Assembly: GCF_900996225.1 (NCBI RefSeq)
Contig: NZ_CAAJGL010000156.1
Coordinates: forward strand, 124,001 to 188,000
Length of the DNA stretch: 64,000 bases
Source: Paraburkholderia sp. BCC1884
Lineage (GTDB): Bacteria > Pseudomonadota > Gammaproteobacteria > Burkholderiales > Burkholderiaceae
Direction: 5' to 3'
The position numbers and the translations under genes are program-made. Within the stretch, counting starts at the first letter, position 1; each line of letters begins with the position of its first letter. Below are positions 7,173-17,569 of this stretch, piece after piece. Under the pieces are notes generated by a model. That model worked only from the letters and a program-made list of their open reading frames with translations, had not been told where the DNA came from and did not search any database.

Positions 7173-8715
7173 CCGCTGCTCCTGGTCGTGCTCCCGGTGT
7201 TGCTCCTTGCGATGCCCGTTCGGAAATCCGCTCGGCCTGGTCAGGCGCAAATCCGCCGCCCAGTTCCTTCATCAGGAGCGCCCAGGCGTCGAGACGCTCG
7301 GCCTGGATGCCCGCGAGGCTCTCCTCCTGCTGCAACTGAACGTTCTGGGCCGCCAGCACGTTGAGGAATTCGGTGATGCCGCTGCGATAGCCGGTGTCGG
7401 CCAGCCGGAACGAGTTGCGCGACGACGCCAGCGTGCTTTCGACCGACGCCTGCTGCTGGTCGAGCGAGCGCAACGACACCACCTGCACGGCGACCGCCTG
7501 CATGGCGCCGATGACGCTCTGGTTGTAGGCATCGACCGCTGCATCGCGCGACGCCACGGCCACGCCGTACTGGCCGCGCCGCCGGCCGCCATCGAAGATC
7601 GGCAGCGAGATCGCCGCGCCGACGCCGTGGCCGACGCCGTCGCTGTTCAGAAAATTGAAAAAGCCGCCGAAGGTCGCCGCCGAGCCTAGCGACGCGGTCG
7701 CGACCAGGTTGATGTCCGGATAGAAATCGGCGTGCGCGGCCGCGATGCCTTTATCCGCACCCAGCACCCGCCAACGCGCCGCCACCACGTCCGGTCGATG
7801 CCCGATCAGTTCGGCTGGCAACGACGCCGGCAGCGCCACCGGCACGCTCAGCGCAAGCCCGGGACGGCGCAGTGCATCACCATAGCCCGGCCCCTTGCCG
7901 GCCAAACCGGCAATCTCGATGCGGGTCAGCGCCAGTTGCTGCTGCGCCTGCTGAACCCGCGTGGTGCTCGTCTGGAACTCGGTCGACGCCTGACTGACCT
8001 CCAGCTGGCTGCCGACCCCCGCGCGCCAACGGCGGGTCGCGATGTCGAGCGTGTGCTGCTGCTCCTGCTGAACCGCGCGATACACGTCGAGCAGCGCATA
8101 TTGCAGCGACAGATGCACGTAGCTGCGCACCATGGCGGTTTGCAGTTCGACTTGCGCGAAGCGCGCGTCCGCAGCGGCGGCCTGCACGTTGTCGAGCGCA
8201 CCTTCGCGGATCGCGCGCGTCTTGCCCCATAAATCCAGATCGAACGAGAGGTCCGCCTGCACGCTGTTGCTCCACACCGTGGTGCCGCCCGGCGGCGCCG
8301 GCGTCGTATAGCGGGCGTAACGGCGGCGCTCGAAACTGCCGCCGGCATCGAGTTGCGGCAGCAGACCCGCACCGGCGATCTGGGCCTGATAGCGGGCCGC
8401 CTCGGCCCGTTCTTCGACCGTGCGCAAGCCGGGGTTGTCGGCGGTGGCGTCCTGCACCAGCGAGTCGAGTTGCGGATCGTGCCACTGCTGCCACCAGTGG
8501 TCGGTGGGCCAGTTCGCGTCAGGCTGGGTGGCGCGCAAGGCGGTGCCCGGATCGAGCGACGCCGGGTCGAGCATCGACTCGTGCGAATGGACGCCGCCAC
8601 TGTCGATACAGCCGCCCAGCAGCCACGCCGAGGCGAGCGCGGCCAGCAGCGGACGGCATGCGGCATACGCCGAAACACGGCGTGTTTTCCAGTCTGAAAA
8701 GCGATGCCGTGTCAT
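7156..8715 (-). CDS. NodT-family outer-membrane efflux lipoprotein
   Basis: A 519-residue outer-membrane factor. The N-terminus has a lipoprotein signal with the lipobox LLGGC, so it should be acylated and anchored in the outer membrane. Two repeated OEP domains follow, with coiled-coil and strand segments typical of TolC/OprM/NodT channels (for example GHRPDVVAARWRVLGADKGI in the middle and AISLPIFDGGRRRGQY in the second repeat). The start ATG at 8715 overlaps the FUSC stop in an ATGA; the frame upstream is merely open antisense-like sequence within the FUSC gene. It forms the outer-membrane exit of the tripartite pump encoded by its neighbours. Confidence 0.9.
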   Translation of the reverse strand: MTRHRFSDWKTRRVSAYAACRPLLAALASAWLLGGCIDSGGVHSHESMLDPASLDPGTALRATQPDANWPTDHWWQQWHDPQLDSLVQDATADNPGLRTVEERAEAARYQAQIAGAGLLPQLDAGGSFERRRYARYTTPAPPGGTTVWSNSVQADLSFDLDLWGKTRAIREGALDNVQAAAADARFAQVELQTAMVRSYVHLSLQYALLDVYRAVQQEQQHTLDIATRRWRAGVGSQLEVSQASTEFQTSTTRVQQAQQQLALTRIEIAGLAGKGPGYGDALRRPGLALSVPVALPASLPAELIGHRPDVVAARWRVLGADKGIAAAHADFYPDINLVATASLGSAATFGGFFNFLNSDGVGHGVGAAISLPIFDGGRRRGQYGVAVASRDAAVDAYNQSVIGAMQAVAVQVVSLRSLDQQQASVESTLASSRNSFRLADTGYRSGITEFLNVLAAQNVQLQQEESLAGIQAERLDAWALLMKELGGGFAPDQAERISERASQGATPGARPGAADAARN

Positions 8716-10883
8716 GCTGCGTTCCCCGCCGTGCGCCACAGCGACAAGGTGCCGTCCTGCAGCGTCAGCTCCGTGATGTGCAGGAGCGCACGCATCCGGC
8801 AGCGCGTGAGCATCGTCGCGTCGACCGTGATGTTCTGCGCGAGCGACAACACGTCGAGCGCCTGCTGGGTCGCCGCCAATGCGATGTCGGCCGACTTCTG
8901 CGTGGACTCGGCGAACACGTTGGCGAGCGCCGCCAGCCACGCCTGCTGCGCGCCGGCCCATGCGGGCGGCAGCGCGGCGCCGAGCTGTTCGGTGTCGAGC
9001 CGCACCTGGATCATCGCCCGTCCGATTTCGAGCGCCGCGAACGCCCAGCCGATCAGATGATTGCGATCCACGTGCGCGTCCGTCGGCGCCGCCGCGATTT
9101 CGATGATGAAATCGCGCAGGCTCAATTCGAAGCTGAACAGCAGATCGTCGAGGTCGCCGTCGCGCGCGCCGTTGGCGACCAGCGCGCGGACCTGCTTCAG
9201 ATACTGCGCGGTGACCCAGTCGCCCGCGCGCGGCACGATCACCGAGAACGCCACGGCGGCCGTAGCGATGCCGCACAGCAAGGCAAAGCCGGTGTCGAGA
9301 TAGGCGCTCGGGTTATAGACGGCAGGATTGGCAATGCTGACGATAAAGCAGAAATAGATGCTGAAACCAAGTCCGAGAATCCCCGTTTTGGGGAACGTGT
9401 TGAGGTAGCTTCCCACCATCACGAAGATCGCAATCGACAGCGCGATCAACTCGAACGTATCCAGACGCGGCAACAAAAAGAAATTGAAGCCGAAGCCGGC
9501 GAGCCAGCCGAGCAGACACCCCACGAAAATCTGCCAGCTCGCGACGGTGGGGTTGGGGGCGAGCGCGAACAGCGCACTGGTGATCGCCACCGCGACGATT
9601 GCGCTCGAGCCGCCCACCCAGCCCGACGACAGCCACGCCGCGCCCACCAGCAGGATCGCCACGAAAGCGCGGACGCCGGCGATCAGGGCGGCGATGCGAT
9701 TGGCCGTCGCGCGGGTGCGGCCGAGGCGACTGACAGCCTCGATCACCGAGCGCGACCACGAGCGCCGATCGTTCGTGCGTATTTCGACGTAGCTGCGGCA
9801 CAGCACGCGCAGGTCGGCGATCGAGAAAAACAGCGCGGCCCCCGCGGTCGCGACGAACTGACGTTGATGAGGCGACAGGTCCGCCACCGATTCGAGCAGC
9901 GTGCCGAGATGCGCCGGCAGCGCCGTCTCGAACGTCTGAAGGCGGCCGCACAAAGCCTCGACCTGTTCCAGCGTGACGATCTGCGGCTGCACGGGGTCCG
10001 GCACGATGGCGAGCAGGCTGTCGATCAGTTCTTCGACGGCCGCGAACGCGCGGGGCTCGGCGTTGGCGGCGGCACGCGTTTTCAACTGATGCAGCGCGTG
10101 AATCCACGCCACCGTGTCGAGAAAACTCCGGTCGAGATCGAGAAACACAGGGTTGTGCAAGCGAATCGACGGGTCCTCGAACATCGCGCCGCTGCGCAGG
10201 CTTTCAATCCCGGCCCGTTCGGCGATCAGTTCGACGAAGGTCTTGAAGCCCGCGCCGGCGGGCGTGCGTTGCAGGACTGTATGGAGCGCCTCGAGCAGAT
10301 CGGTGAAATTGCGGCTGCCCGACGCATACAGCGCCGGCGCGACCCGCTTCGGAAATACCAGCGCGCTCACCAGGCAGGCGCAGACCACGCCGATCACGAC
10401 TTCGCTCACCGTGTACACGACGTTGTCGAACACGCCATACGGATTGGACCAGGCCGGCATGGCCGTAATCGCCGTGCCGTAACCGGTCAGCACGAAACCA
10501 TACGATTGAAAGTTGCGGTAGTACGAAGCGCCGAACACACACGCGCCGATCCACGCCGCCAGCGCCAGGAAGAACAGCAGCGGCTGCTGCGGAAACAGCG
10601 CGATGATGACGAGCCCGGCGAAACTGCCGCACACCATGCCCAGCCCGCGATAGAACCCGCGCGCGATGACCATGCCGCTTTGCTGATGCATCATCACGAT
10701 GACGCACGACACCATCGCGGTGCCCGGCGTACGAAGCTCCAGCCGCATGCAGAGACCCATCGCGAGCGTGACCGCCGCCGCAACCTTCGCGATGTGCAAA
10801 AAGCGCGGTCCGTCCGCGTTCCAGTACGTCGTCAATTCGTCCCGCCATCGCGGAAGGGCGGCGCTGTCCGGTTGCAAGTTCAT
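8712..10883 (-). CDS. FUSC-family inner-membrane efflux permease
   Basis: About 723 residues with the FUSC/AaeB layout: a block of roughly six N-terminal helices, a central cytoplasmic region, and a second helix block from about residue 400 containing the FUSC core. The C-terminal part is cytoplasmic. FUSC proteins are named after fusaric acid resistance and export aromatic acids together with HlyD adaptors. The start is uncertain: ATG codons at 10883 and 10907 and a GTG at 10982 are all possible, and none has a strong ribosome-binding site. The first was chosen because it leaves the shortest N-terminal arm before the first helix. It is the first gene of a four-gene pump operon; no adjacent LysR regulator is present. 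Confidence 0.85.
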   Translation of the reverse strand: MNLQPDSAALPRWRDELTTYWNADGPRFLHIAKVAAAVTLAMGLCMRLELRTPGTAMVSCVIVMMHQQSGMVIARGFYRGLGMVCGSFAGLVIIALFPQQPLLFFLALAAWIGACVFGASYYRNFQSYGFVLTGYGTAITAMPAWSNPYGVFDNVVYTVSEVVIGVVCACLVSALVFPKRVAPALYASGSRNFTDLLEALHTVLQRTPAGAGFKTFVELIAERAGIESLRSGAMFEDPSIRLHNPVFLDLDRSFLDTVAWIHALHQLKTRAAANAEPRAFAAVEELIDSLLAIVPDPVQPQIVTLEQVEALCGRLQTFETALPAHLGTLLESVADLSPHQRQFVATAGAALFFSIADLRVLCRSYVEIRTNDRRSWSRSVIEAVSRLGRTRATANRIAALIAGVRAFVAILLVGAAWLSSGWVGGSSAIVAVAITSALFALAPNPTVASWQIFVGCLLGWLAGFGFNFFLLPRLDTFELIALSIAIFVMVGSYLNTFPKTGILGLGFSIYFCFIVSIANPAVYNPSAYLDTGFALLCGIATAAVAFSVIVPRAGDWVTAQYLKQVRALVANGARDGDLDDLLFSFELSLRDFIIEIAAAPTDAHVDRNHLIGWAFAALEIGRAMIQVRLDTEQLGAALPPAWAGAQQAWLAALANVFAESTQKSADIALAATQQALDVLSLAQNITVDATMLTRCRMRALLHITELTLQDGTLSLWRTAGNAA

Positions 10884-11034
10884 AGGGGCTCGTGGGGGCG
10901 TGGCCATCAATCGGGGCGGTGGCGCATGGCGCCAGGTCGCGCTACGCAGGACCGTCTCACGCTTCCAGATTGCGATAACCACGCTGGGGGCTTTTGCGTA
11001 AACGCACTGTTTTTCCAGATGTGACGCGCAACGC

Positions 11035-11062
11035 GAAAGCGGCCGGTTCCCCGGCCGCTTTC
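11035..11062. terminator. Hairpin terminator after poxB
   Basis: A perfect 12-base stem (GAAAGCGGCCGG at 11035-11046 with CCGGCCGCTTTC at 11051-11062) and a 4-base loop lie 26 bases past the poxB stop on the minus strand. It separates poxB from the efflux operon further along the same strand. The T-run is short. Confidence 0.7.
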
Positions 11063-11087
11063 TTGCTGGCTTCTTCCCCGCGTCCGA

Positions 11088-12809
11088 CTAGCGCAGATTG
11101 GTGCGCGCCAGTTCGACGATCTCGTCGCCGCGCCCGTTCAGAATCGCGCGCATCATGTAGAGACTGAAGCCCTTGGCCTGGGCAAGCTCGATGGTCGGCG
11201 GCATCGCGAGTTCATGTTTGGACACGACCACGTCGACCAGCGCCGGTCCGGCATGGTCGAACGCCTCCTTCAGCGCGCCCGCCACGTCTTCCGACTCTTC
11301 GACCCGGATGCTGAAAATGCCCGCACCCTTTGCAATCGCCGCAAAGTCGGTCTTGCTGAGGTCGACGTTGGTGTCGAGATAACCGCTCGCTTTCAATTCC
11401 ATTGACACGAAGCCGAGCAGGCTGTTGTTGAACACCACCACCTTGATCGGCAGGTCGAGTTGACGCGCGGTGAGCAGATCGCCGAGCAGCATCGAGAGGC
11501 CGCCGTCGCCCGATAGCGACACCACCTGGCGTCCCGGCTGCGCGCCCTGTGCGCCGAGCGCCTGCGGCATGGCGTTGGCCATCGAGCCGTGATTGAACGA
11601 GCCGTGCAGCTGGCGCTTGCCGTTCATCGTCAGATAGCGGGCCGCCCATACGGTGGGCGTGCCGACGTCGGCGGTGAAGATGGCGTCTTCGCTGGCCGCC
11701 TCGTCGATCATTTTCGCGAGGTACTGCGGATGAATCGGCCGGCCCGCGCCGGCCGGCGTAGCGAGGTCGTCCAGTCCTTTGCGTGCCGACACGTAGTGCT
11801 TGCGCGCGTTGTCGATGAAACCACGGTCCGTTTTGCGCTGCAGCTTCGGCAAGGTGGCGGCAACGGTTTCTTTCACTGTGCCGACGAGGCCCAGTGCCAA
11901 GGGTGCCCGGTGGCCGAGTTGCGAGCCCTTCCAGTCGATCTGGATGATCCTGGCGTCGGCCGGATAAAACGGCCGGTACGGGAAGTCGCAGCCGAGCAGG
12001 AGCAGCGTGTCACACGACATCATCGCGTGATAGCCGGAGCTGAAACCGATCAGCCCCGTCATGCCGACGTCGTAAGGATTGTCGTATTCGATGAACTGCT
12101 TGCCGCGCAGTGCATGGACGATCGGTGCGCCCAGCACGTCGGCAAGCGCGACCACTTCGTCGTGCGCGCCCTGTACGCCGCTGCCGCACATGATCGTGAC
12201 CGCCTCGGAGCCGTTCAGCATCGCGGCGAGCCGGTCGAGATCGGCCTCCGCCGGCAGGATTCGCGGCGGCGCGCTGTCGAACCACGACGGCGCTTCCGCC
12301 GGTCCCTCGCTCAGCGCCACGTCGCCCGGCAATACGATCACGGCCACGCCGCGTTCTTCGACCGCGGTGCGCATGGCGCGCGCCAGCACGCGAGGGAACT
12401 GTGACGCGGACGAGACCACCTCCACGTAATGGCTGCACTCCTTGAACAACTCCTGCGGATGCGTTTCCTGGAAGTAGCCGAGGCCGATTTCCGTGGACGG
12501 AATATGCGCGGCGATGGCCAGCACCGGCTGATGATTGCGATGGCAATCGAACAGGCCGTTGATCAGATGCAGGTTGCCCGGTCCGCAACTGCCCGCGCAT
12601 ACCGCCAGGCGTCCGGTCGTGGCCGCGTCCGCGCCGGCCGCGAAAGCGGCGGCTTCTTCGTGGCGCGTGTGCATCCAGCGAATTTCGCCGGCCTGCGCCA
12701 GACTGTAGGCGAGCCCGTTCAGACTGTCGCCCGTCACGCCCCAGATCCGTTCGACGCCCGCGGCAGCGAGCGTACCTGCGAGGTATCCGGCAATGGTGTT
12801 GCTGGCCAT
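11088..12809 (-). CDS. poxB: Pyruvate dehydrogenase (quinone), pyruvate oxidase
   Basis: A 573-residue thiamine diphosphate and FAD enzyme, the same length as E. coli PoxB (572). The N-terminal half tracks PoxB closely: [19 protein letters not shown]-like [13 protein letters not shown] with the catalytic Glu, [20 protein letters not shown], and [12 protein letters not shown]. The thiamine diphosphate motif GDGG is followed by the NN of FNNSLLGF. It oxidises pyruvate to acetate and CO2, passing electrons to ubiquinone at the membrane. The ATG at 12809 has AAAAGGAG upstream; longer in-frame starts are not supported. A large winged-helix/ATPase regulator lies 166 bases upstream on the same strand. 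Confidence 0.92.
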   Translation of the reverse strand: MASNTIAGYLAGTLAAAGVERIWGVTGDSLNGLAYSLAQAGEIRWMHTRHEEAAAFAAGADAATTGRLAVCAGSCGPGNLHLINGLFDCHRNHQPVLAIAAHIPSTEIGLGYFQETHPQELFKECSHYVEVVSSASQFPRVLARAMRTAVEERGVAVIVLPGDVALSEGPAEAPSWFDSAPPRILPAEADLDRLAAMLNGSEAVTIMCGSGVQGAHDEVVALADVLGAPIVHALRGKQFIEYDNPYDVGMTGLIGFSSGYHAMMSCDTLLLLGCDFPYRPFYPADARIIQIDWKGSQLGHRAPLALGLVGTVKETVAATLPKLQRKTDRGFIDNARKHYVSARKGLDDLATPAGAGRPIHPQYLAKMIDEAASEDAIFTADVGTPTVWAARYLTMNGKRQLHGSFNHGSMANAMPQALGAQGAQPGRQVVSLSGDGGLSMLLGDLLTARQLDLPIKVVVFNNSLLGFVSMELKASGYLDTNVDLSKTDFAAIAKGAGIFSIRVEESEDVAGALKEAFDHAGPALVDVVVSKHELAMPPTIELAQAKGFSLYMMRAILNGRGDEIVELARTNLR

Positions 12810-12975
12810 GCTTGACTCCTTTTCGGAAGATGAAGATCGGCCGGGCGCCGACGAACCGGAAACGCGTCCGGACTGACCGGTATGCACCGTCGCCACCAGG
12901 TGGCGCGGCGTGTACTGCCTCACTTCGCTCAGACTATTGAAGTAGCGAGGAAATGTCCTGAATTCGGCCTGAAAA

Positions 12976-15918
12976 CTACTTAATGAACTTGACAGGCACG
13001 CAAGTATCGCCAAGGGGCATCATGCCGGAAGAAGTGCCGCAGGCGCGCTCGAGCAAGTCGCGCGCCGCTTTGTAATCTTCCCAGTCGAGCCCCTCTCCCA
13101 GTCTGGAACAAGCGGATTTCACCAATTGCGCGGCCTCCTCGCTGCGGCCTTGTCCATGCCAGAGCCGCCCCAGGCTGGTCGCCGCCCGCAGTTGCAACGA
13201 GCGGTTGCCTTGCACGAGCGAATCTTCCAGGGCAGCCAGCAGACAGGCCTCCGCATCGCGGGCTAGCGCACTCTGAGAGGCGGCGGTGCTTTGATCCATG
13301 AGCAACAACTCGCCGTGAATGCGCCGCAGCTCGCCGACATACCAATGATCGCCGGTTTCGTCACAACGGCCGAGCGCGGCGACCACGGCCGCTATACCCT
13401 GCTCGCGCTGGCCTGCATGGCCGAGCGCGAGACAGTATTGACCGACCAGCAGGGCACGGGGCGCCCCGAATTCGAGCGACTCCAGGTCGTCCAGCGCAGC
13501 ACGGAAGCCGGTCAGTCGCGGCGCGTCGCCCGTGTCTTGCGAGCGCAGATACTCATCGAAACAACGCGCACACACCTGCGCCACGTTCAGGCCGGCGCGC
13601 GCCGACACATCGTGCAGCAAGGCAATCGCCCCGGCTGCCAGCGCGCGTTTGTCCGACAGCAGGAGCAGCGGAATCAGCGCTTCCACCAGCACATAACTCG
13701 CGACAATCGCCGGCTGTTGATGGCATGCCTCAGCCGCGCAGTCCTGCGCCATCTGCAAGGCCTGATCGCGACAGCCCTGCAACCAGAGCACTCGCGCGAG
13801 CGTCGCTCGTCCGACGATGCGCTGATCGACGGACTGGCCGAGCGGCAGCCGGTGCTGAAGATTTTCCGAGTGCACCAGCAGTTGTTCCAGCGAAGCGCGG
13901 GCTCGTTGCTGATCTCCCGCGTAATGCGATGCAATGCCCAGCAGCCGGTAGCCGAGGACCGCGCCGCTCGCATCGTCCATCTCCGAGGCAAGCGAGGCGA
14001 AGCGCCTGGCAAAGGCCAGTGCGTTACGCGCCGCGCCCGACGATTGACTTGCGTTCCACATGCCCCATAACGCGCGCGCTTCGAAGGCATGGTCGCCGAG
14101 CGCGATCGCCGAGCCGAGAATCTCCGACCAGATACCGACCGTCTCACGATTCGGTCCGTTCACGTACACGAGCGCGGCGGCCAGCGCCGCCTGCAATTGC
14201 ATGCGCACCCGCAAACAATGGGTGGAACGCGCGCCCTGCTGCGTGCCGACCACGCTTTCGAGAGCACGTCGTGCCCACGTGCAGCATTCGTCGACCAGCG
14301 ACAATTCGTAGAGCAGAAAGACCACCTTCACCGCGAGCTTTTCACCCAGCGCTTCGTCACCCTTCGGCGACAACGCCCACGCCAACGCCGCGCGCAAATC
14401 GTCGAGCAGTTCGTGCATCCGCAGATGCCAGCCGTCGGAAAAGGAGCGCGCGACGTTCCGGCGATTCGACTCGTCGCGCTCGAGCAGACTGAGAAAATAG
14501 CGCGCGTGATGCAGCGTGACGAGACGCCGTTCGCCGTTGTCGTCGAGCCGCTGCATTGCGTAGTCGCGCGTAGTTTCGAGCAGACGGTAGCTCGTGCTGC
14601 CACCCTCCATGCGCACCACCACGAGCGATTTTTCCACTAGCCCCATCACTGCCGCGATCACGTCGAGCTCGCGCAATGCGCCATCGCCGACGATAGCGAT
14701 CGCCGCTTCCATCGTGAAGCCGTTCACAAAAATAGCGAGCCGGCGCAAGGTGGTTCGCTCCGCTTCGTCGAGTAGACCGTGACTCCAGTCGAGCGTCGCT
14801 TTGAGCGTCTGGTGACGCGGCAGCGCCGTACGATTGCCGCCGGTCAGCATATTGAAGCGGTCGTCGAGATGATCGGCCAGCGTCTGCACGCCGAGAATCG
14901 CCGCGCGCGCCGCCGCCAGTTCGATCGCGAGCGGTATGCCGTCGAGCCGTCGGCAGACCGTCGCCATGAGTTGCACGTTACTTTCGTCTGAAGAGAAACG
15001 GGCATCGATTGCCCGTGCCCGTGCGATGAACAGTTCGACCGAACTGCAATTCAACAGCGCGCTACTCGTATCGTCTTTCGCGGGAAGCGCCAGGGACGGT
15101 ACCCGATAGAGATGCTCGCCCGTCACGCGCAGCGGCTCGCGGCTGGTGGCGAGCACACGCAAATCCTCGCTCACGCCCGACAGGGTTTCGGCGAGTTCGG
15201 CGGCGGGACCGAGTATATGTTCGCAGTTGTCGAGCACGAACAGCACACGCCGTCCGCTGAGTTCGTTACTCAGACGCGCGAGCGTCAACGGGCCGCTCGA
15301 TGGATCGAGCCCGAGGCTCGCGGCGAACGCCGCGAGCACACTGTTCACGTCGGCCGTGGAGGCGAGCGACACCAGATGCACGCCGTCCTCGAATGCGTTC
15401 AGCAGACCGCGCGCGACCTCGATGGCCAAGCAGGTTTTGCCGATGCCGCCCGAGCCGACCAGCGTCACATGGTGCGCCAAAGCGAGGGCGAGCGAAACGT
15501 CTTCGATTGCTTTGGCGCGGCCGATCAGCGCCGGGTAATGGGCCGGCAGGTTATTCGGCACGCGAGAGCGCGGTGCGAATTCGTCAGGCTCCAGCGCGGG
15601 CCGCGGCGGCACCGCAATCGCATCCGGCGCCCCGCCTGACAACAGCCGGTAGCCGCGCCCCGATACTGTCTGAATTAGCCCGCGATTCTCGCCCAGCAGT
15701 TTGCGCAGCGCGGACATCTGCACCTGCAAATTGCTGTCGTCGACGACGGTGTCGGGCCAGACTTTCTTGAGCAATTCTTTTTTCGACACCAGTTCGCCAT
15801 TCGCCGCGATCAGCACGGCCAGCATGTCGAAAGCACGACTGCCGAGACGTACGGGCGCGCTGTCGAGCAGCACTTCCCGAGCGCCGATGTCGACCTCTAG
15901 CGGACCTATCCGGATCAT
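12976..15918 (-). CDS. Winged-helix/STAND ATPase transcriptional regulator
   Basis: A 980-residue regulator. Residues 1-95 form an OmpR-type winged helix ([25 protein letters not shown]... ending SGRGYRLL). An NB-ARC-like ATPase follows, with Walker A GSGGIGKT at 155-162, a Walker B-like [10 protein letters not shown] near 225, TSREPLR, and [16 protein letters not shown]. The remaining 450 or so residues are Ala/Leu-rich helical repeats consistent with TPR. Proteins of this STAND type act as signal-dependent transcription factors. The ATG at 15918 is preferred over a GTG at 15984 because the winged helix begins there. It lies immediately upstream of poxB on the same strand and may control it. 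A truncated paralogue lies at 23567. Confidence 0.85.
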   Translation of the reverse strand: MIRIGPLEVDIGAREVLLDSAPVRLGSRAFDMLAVLIAANGELVSKKELLKKVWPDTVVDDSNLQVQMSALRKLLGENRGLIQTVSGRGYRLLSGGAPDAIAVPPRPALEPDEFAPRSRVPNNLPAHYPALIGRAKAIEDVSLALALAHHVTLVGSGGIGKTCLAIEVARGLLNAFEDGVHLVSLASTADVNSVLAAFAASLGLDPSSGPLTLARLSNELSGRRVLFVLDNCEHILGPAAELAETLSGVSEDLRVLATSREPLRVTGEHLYRVPSLALPAKDDTSSALLNCSSVELFIARARAIDARFSSDESNVQLMATVCRRLDGIPLAIELAAARAAILGVQTLADHLDDRFNMLTGGNRTALPRHQTLKATLDWSHGLLDEAERTTLRRLAIFVNGFTMEAAIAIVGDGALRELDVIAAVMGLVEKSLVVVRMEGGSTSYRLLETTRDYAMQRLDDNGERRLVTLHHARYFLSLLERDESNRRNVARSFSDGWHLRMHELLDDLRAALAWALSPKGDEALGEKLAVKVVFLLYELSLVDECCTWARRALESVVGTQQGARSTHCLRVRMQLQAALAAALVYVNGPNRETVGIWSEILGSAIALGDHAFEARALWGMWNASQSSGAARNALAFARRFASLASEMDDASGAVLGYRLLGIASHYAGDQQRARASLEQLLVHSENLQHRLPLGQSVDQRIVGRATLARVLWLQGCRDQALQMAQDCAAEACHQQPAIVASYVLVEALIPLLLLSDKRALAAGAIALLHDVSARAGLNVAQVCARCFDEYLRSQDTGDAPRLTGFRAALDDLESLEFGAPRALLVGQYCLALGHAGQREQGIAAVVAALGRCDETGDHWYVGELRRIHGELLLMDQSTAASQSALARDAEACLLAALEDSLVQGNRSLQLRAATSLGRLWHGQGRSEEAAQLVKSACSRLGEGLDWEDYKAARDLLERACGTSSGMMPLGDTCVPVKFIK

Positions 15919-16113
15919 CGAACGTAAATCCCGAAAACGCAGTGTATTGAACGAGCGCCGCGCAATCGCGGCCTGGCTTTGCACCCCCGAAGTCTAGAAC
16001 AGGCACGACGTCGGATGCACGAAAAAGAACCCGACTGATCGTATCAATGCCGTCTCCCGTTCAACCGAACTGCAGTCATCACACTCACCGTACCCGGCCG
16101 TCACGCCCTCGCC

Positions 16114-16129
16114 TAGCCAGACCAGGCTA
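16114..16129. promoter_or_regulatory. Short inverted repeat before the TetR gene
   Basis: TAGCC (16114-16118) and GGCTA (16125-16129) form a short dyad directly upstream of the possible TetR starts at 16138 and 16174. It could be an autoregulatory site, but with 5-base arms it may be coincidental. Confidence 0.25.
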
Positions 16130-16173
16130 ATCTTTGTATGATGCGTCCCAACACACTGGGTATCCAACTAGCC

Positions 16174-16899
16174 ATGCCGAGAAAAGTACGGACTGACGAC
16201 ACCGCAGCGCGCAGCGAAGTGCACGACATCCCGAAAGGAACCACGCGGCGTCTGGCGCCCGAAGTGCGTGAACGTCAGATTCTCACCAAAGCGATCGACC
16301 ACTTCGCCACCCACGGTTTCTCCGGCAGCACGCGCGAACTCGCCCGCCAGCTCGGTGTTACGCAGCCCCTGCTCTACCGCTATTTTCCCAGCAAGGAAGC
16401 CTTGATCGACCGCGTGTACGAAGAGGTCTATCAATGGGACTCGAGCTGGGAGAACCTGATCAAGGACCGCAGCGTCCCGATTCAGGAACGCATGGTCCGC
16501 TTCTACTCGTTGTACGCCGATGTGATTCTGCGACGCGAATGGATCCGCATTTTTATCTTCGCGGGTCTCACACGCGAAGGCATCAATTCGAAGTATCTGT
16601 CGCGCCTGCGCGAACGGGTGTTTCTGCCCGTCATGGCGGAAATCCGCTCGGCCTACGATTTGCCGGCCGCCACCAGCCCAAGACAGCGCGAGGTCGACCT
16701 CGAACTGATCTGGAGCCTGCACGCGAGCATCTTCTATCTGGGCGTGCGCAAATGGATCTACGGCCTGCCGGTTAGCGACGATGTCGAGGACCATATCGCG
16801 CGGCACATCGACGCCTTCCTCAACGGCGTGCCCAAAGCGCTGAAGCAAGGCTCCAAAGAGCCCGCCAAGGCCAGATCGCGAGCGAAATCGGCCGCCTGA
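16174..16899 (+). CDS. TetR-family transcriptional regulator
   Basis: A 241-residue regulator from the ATG at 16174 (an in-frame ATG at 16138 would add 12 residues). The DNA-binding helix-turn-helix is clear near residues 35-75: ILTKAIDHFATHGFSGSTRELARQLGVTQPLLYRYFPSKEAL. The C-terminal ligand domain is helical and ends in a Lys/Ala-rich tail. The gene lies immediately upstream of, and in the same orientation as, a VOC protein/FAD monooxygenase pair, with a 33-base inverted-repeat region in the gap. The simplest reading is a repressor of that catabolic operon. The ligand is unknown. Confidence 0.88.
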   Translation: MPRKVRTDDTAARSEVHDIPKGTTRRLAPEVRERQILTKAIDHFATHGFSGSTRELARQLGVTQPLLYRYFPSKEALIDRVYEEVYQWDSSWENLIKDRSVPIQERMVRFYSLYADVILRREWIRIFIFAGLTREGINSKYLSRLRERVFLPVMAEIRSAYDLPAATSPRQREVDLELIWSLHASIFYLGVRKWIYGLPVSDDVEDHIARHIDAFLNGVPKALKQGSKEPAKARSRAKSAA

Positions 16900-17032
16900 C
16901 AGGGGCCGGCCGCCCGGCCCGCCCGCCGTTTCGCCTCCTGCTGCGCCCCCCTCCAGTCTCCCATCAGGTTCACGTTTTTCAGGGTAAACACCGGCGTCAT
17001 GCCGCTTTCTCCGTCATCTGCATTCGCCTACA

Positions 17033-17065
17033 ATTTATCTAACGATCACTAATCGATCGATAAAT
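17033..17065. promoter_or_regulatory. Inverted repeat, candidate operator of the VOC/monooxygenase operon
   Basis: ATTTATC at 17033-17039 and GATAAAT at 17059-17065 are perfect inverted arms around a 19-base centre that itself contains the palindrome ATCGATCGAT. The site ends 19 bases before the start codon at 17085, in an A/T-rich island inside otherwise GC-rich DNA. That is where a TetR-type repressor would block transcription. Confidence 0.45.
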
Positions 17066-17084
17066 AGCGTTGCAGGAGTTTCAG

Positions 17085-17567
17085 ATGCCCATTTCAAAGC
17101 TTGCTCACTACTCGATCCGCACCACCGATCTCGAGAAGTCCTGCCGGTTCTACGAACAGATCCTCGGTCTCAAGCGCGGCTACCGGCCGCCCTTCGACTT
17201 TCCCGGCGCCTGGCTCTACAAGGGCGGCGACGAGGCCGACTTCGGCACGGTTCATATCATCGGCGTCGATCCCGACAACCCCGACGGACTCGCCGCTTAC
17301 CTCGGCGACAAGACCTTGCCCGCCACCGGAACCGGCACCGTCGACCACATCGCGTTTCTCGCCACCGGTGTTGAAGAAATGTGGCGGACCCTGAAGGCCG
17401 AAGGCATTGCTTACCGCGACCGCACGGTGCCGAGTCTCGGCTTGCATCAAGTGTTTATCGAAGATCCGTCGGGCGTGACCATCGAACTGAATTTCCCCGC
17501 TGAGGAAATCATCCGGCTGGCGGGCACCGCCCTGGCCCAGGTTCAAACCACCGTCGCTGGAGAATAG
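17085..17567 (+). CDS. VOC-family (glyoxalase/extradiol dioxygenase fold) protein
   Basis: A 160-residue single-module VOC protein. LAHYSIRTTDLEKSCRFYE at the N-terminus provides a His at the first metal position; VDHIAFLATG near residue 85 and FIEDPSGVTIELNF at the end provide the other expected metal or active-site positions. Such proteins act as isomerases, dioxygenases or lyases on small metabolites. The ATG at 17085 follows GCAGGAG. The gene is followed after 2 bases by an FAD monooxygenase, so the pair likely acts in one catabolic route, with the VOC protein handling the hydroxylated product. The reaction cannot be specified. Confidence 0.85.
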   Translation: MPISKLAHYSIRTTDLEKSCRFYEQILGLKRGYRPPFDFPGAWLYKGGDEADFGTVHIIGVDPDNPDGLAAYLGDKTLPATGTGTVDHIAFLATGVEEMWRTLKAEGIAYRDRTVPSLGLHQVFIEDPSGVTIELNFPAEEIIRLAGTALAQVQTTVAGE

Positions 17568-17569
17568 CC

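Noticed and set aside
8658-11024. A 788-codon plus-strand ORF opposite the FUSC permease gene
   Set aside because: Its product is Arg/Asp/Gln/His-rich with no domain, as expected from the antisense of GC-rich coding DNA, while the minus-strand frame is a clear FUSC protein.
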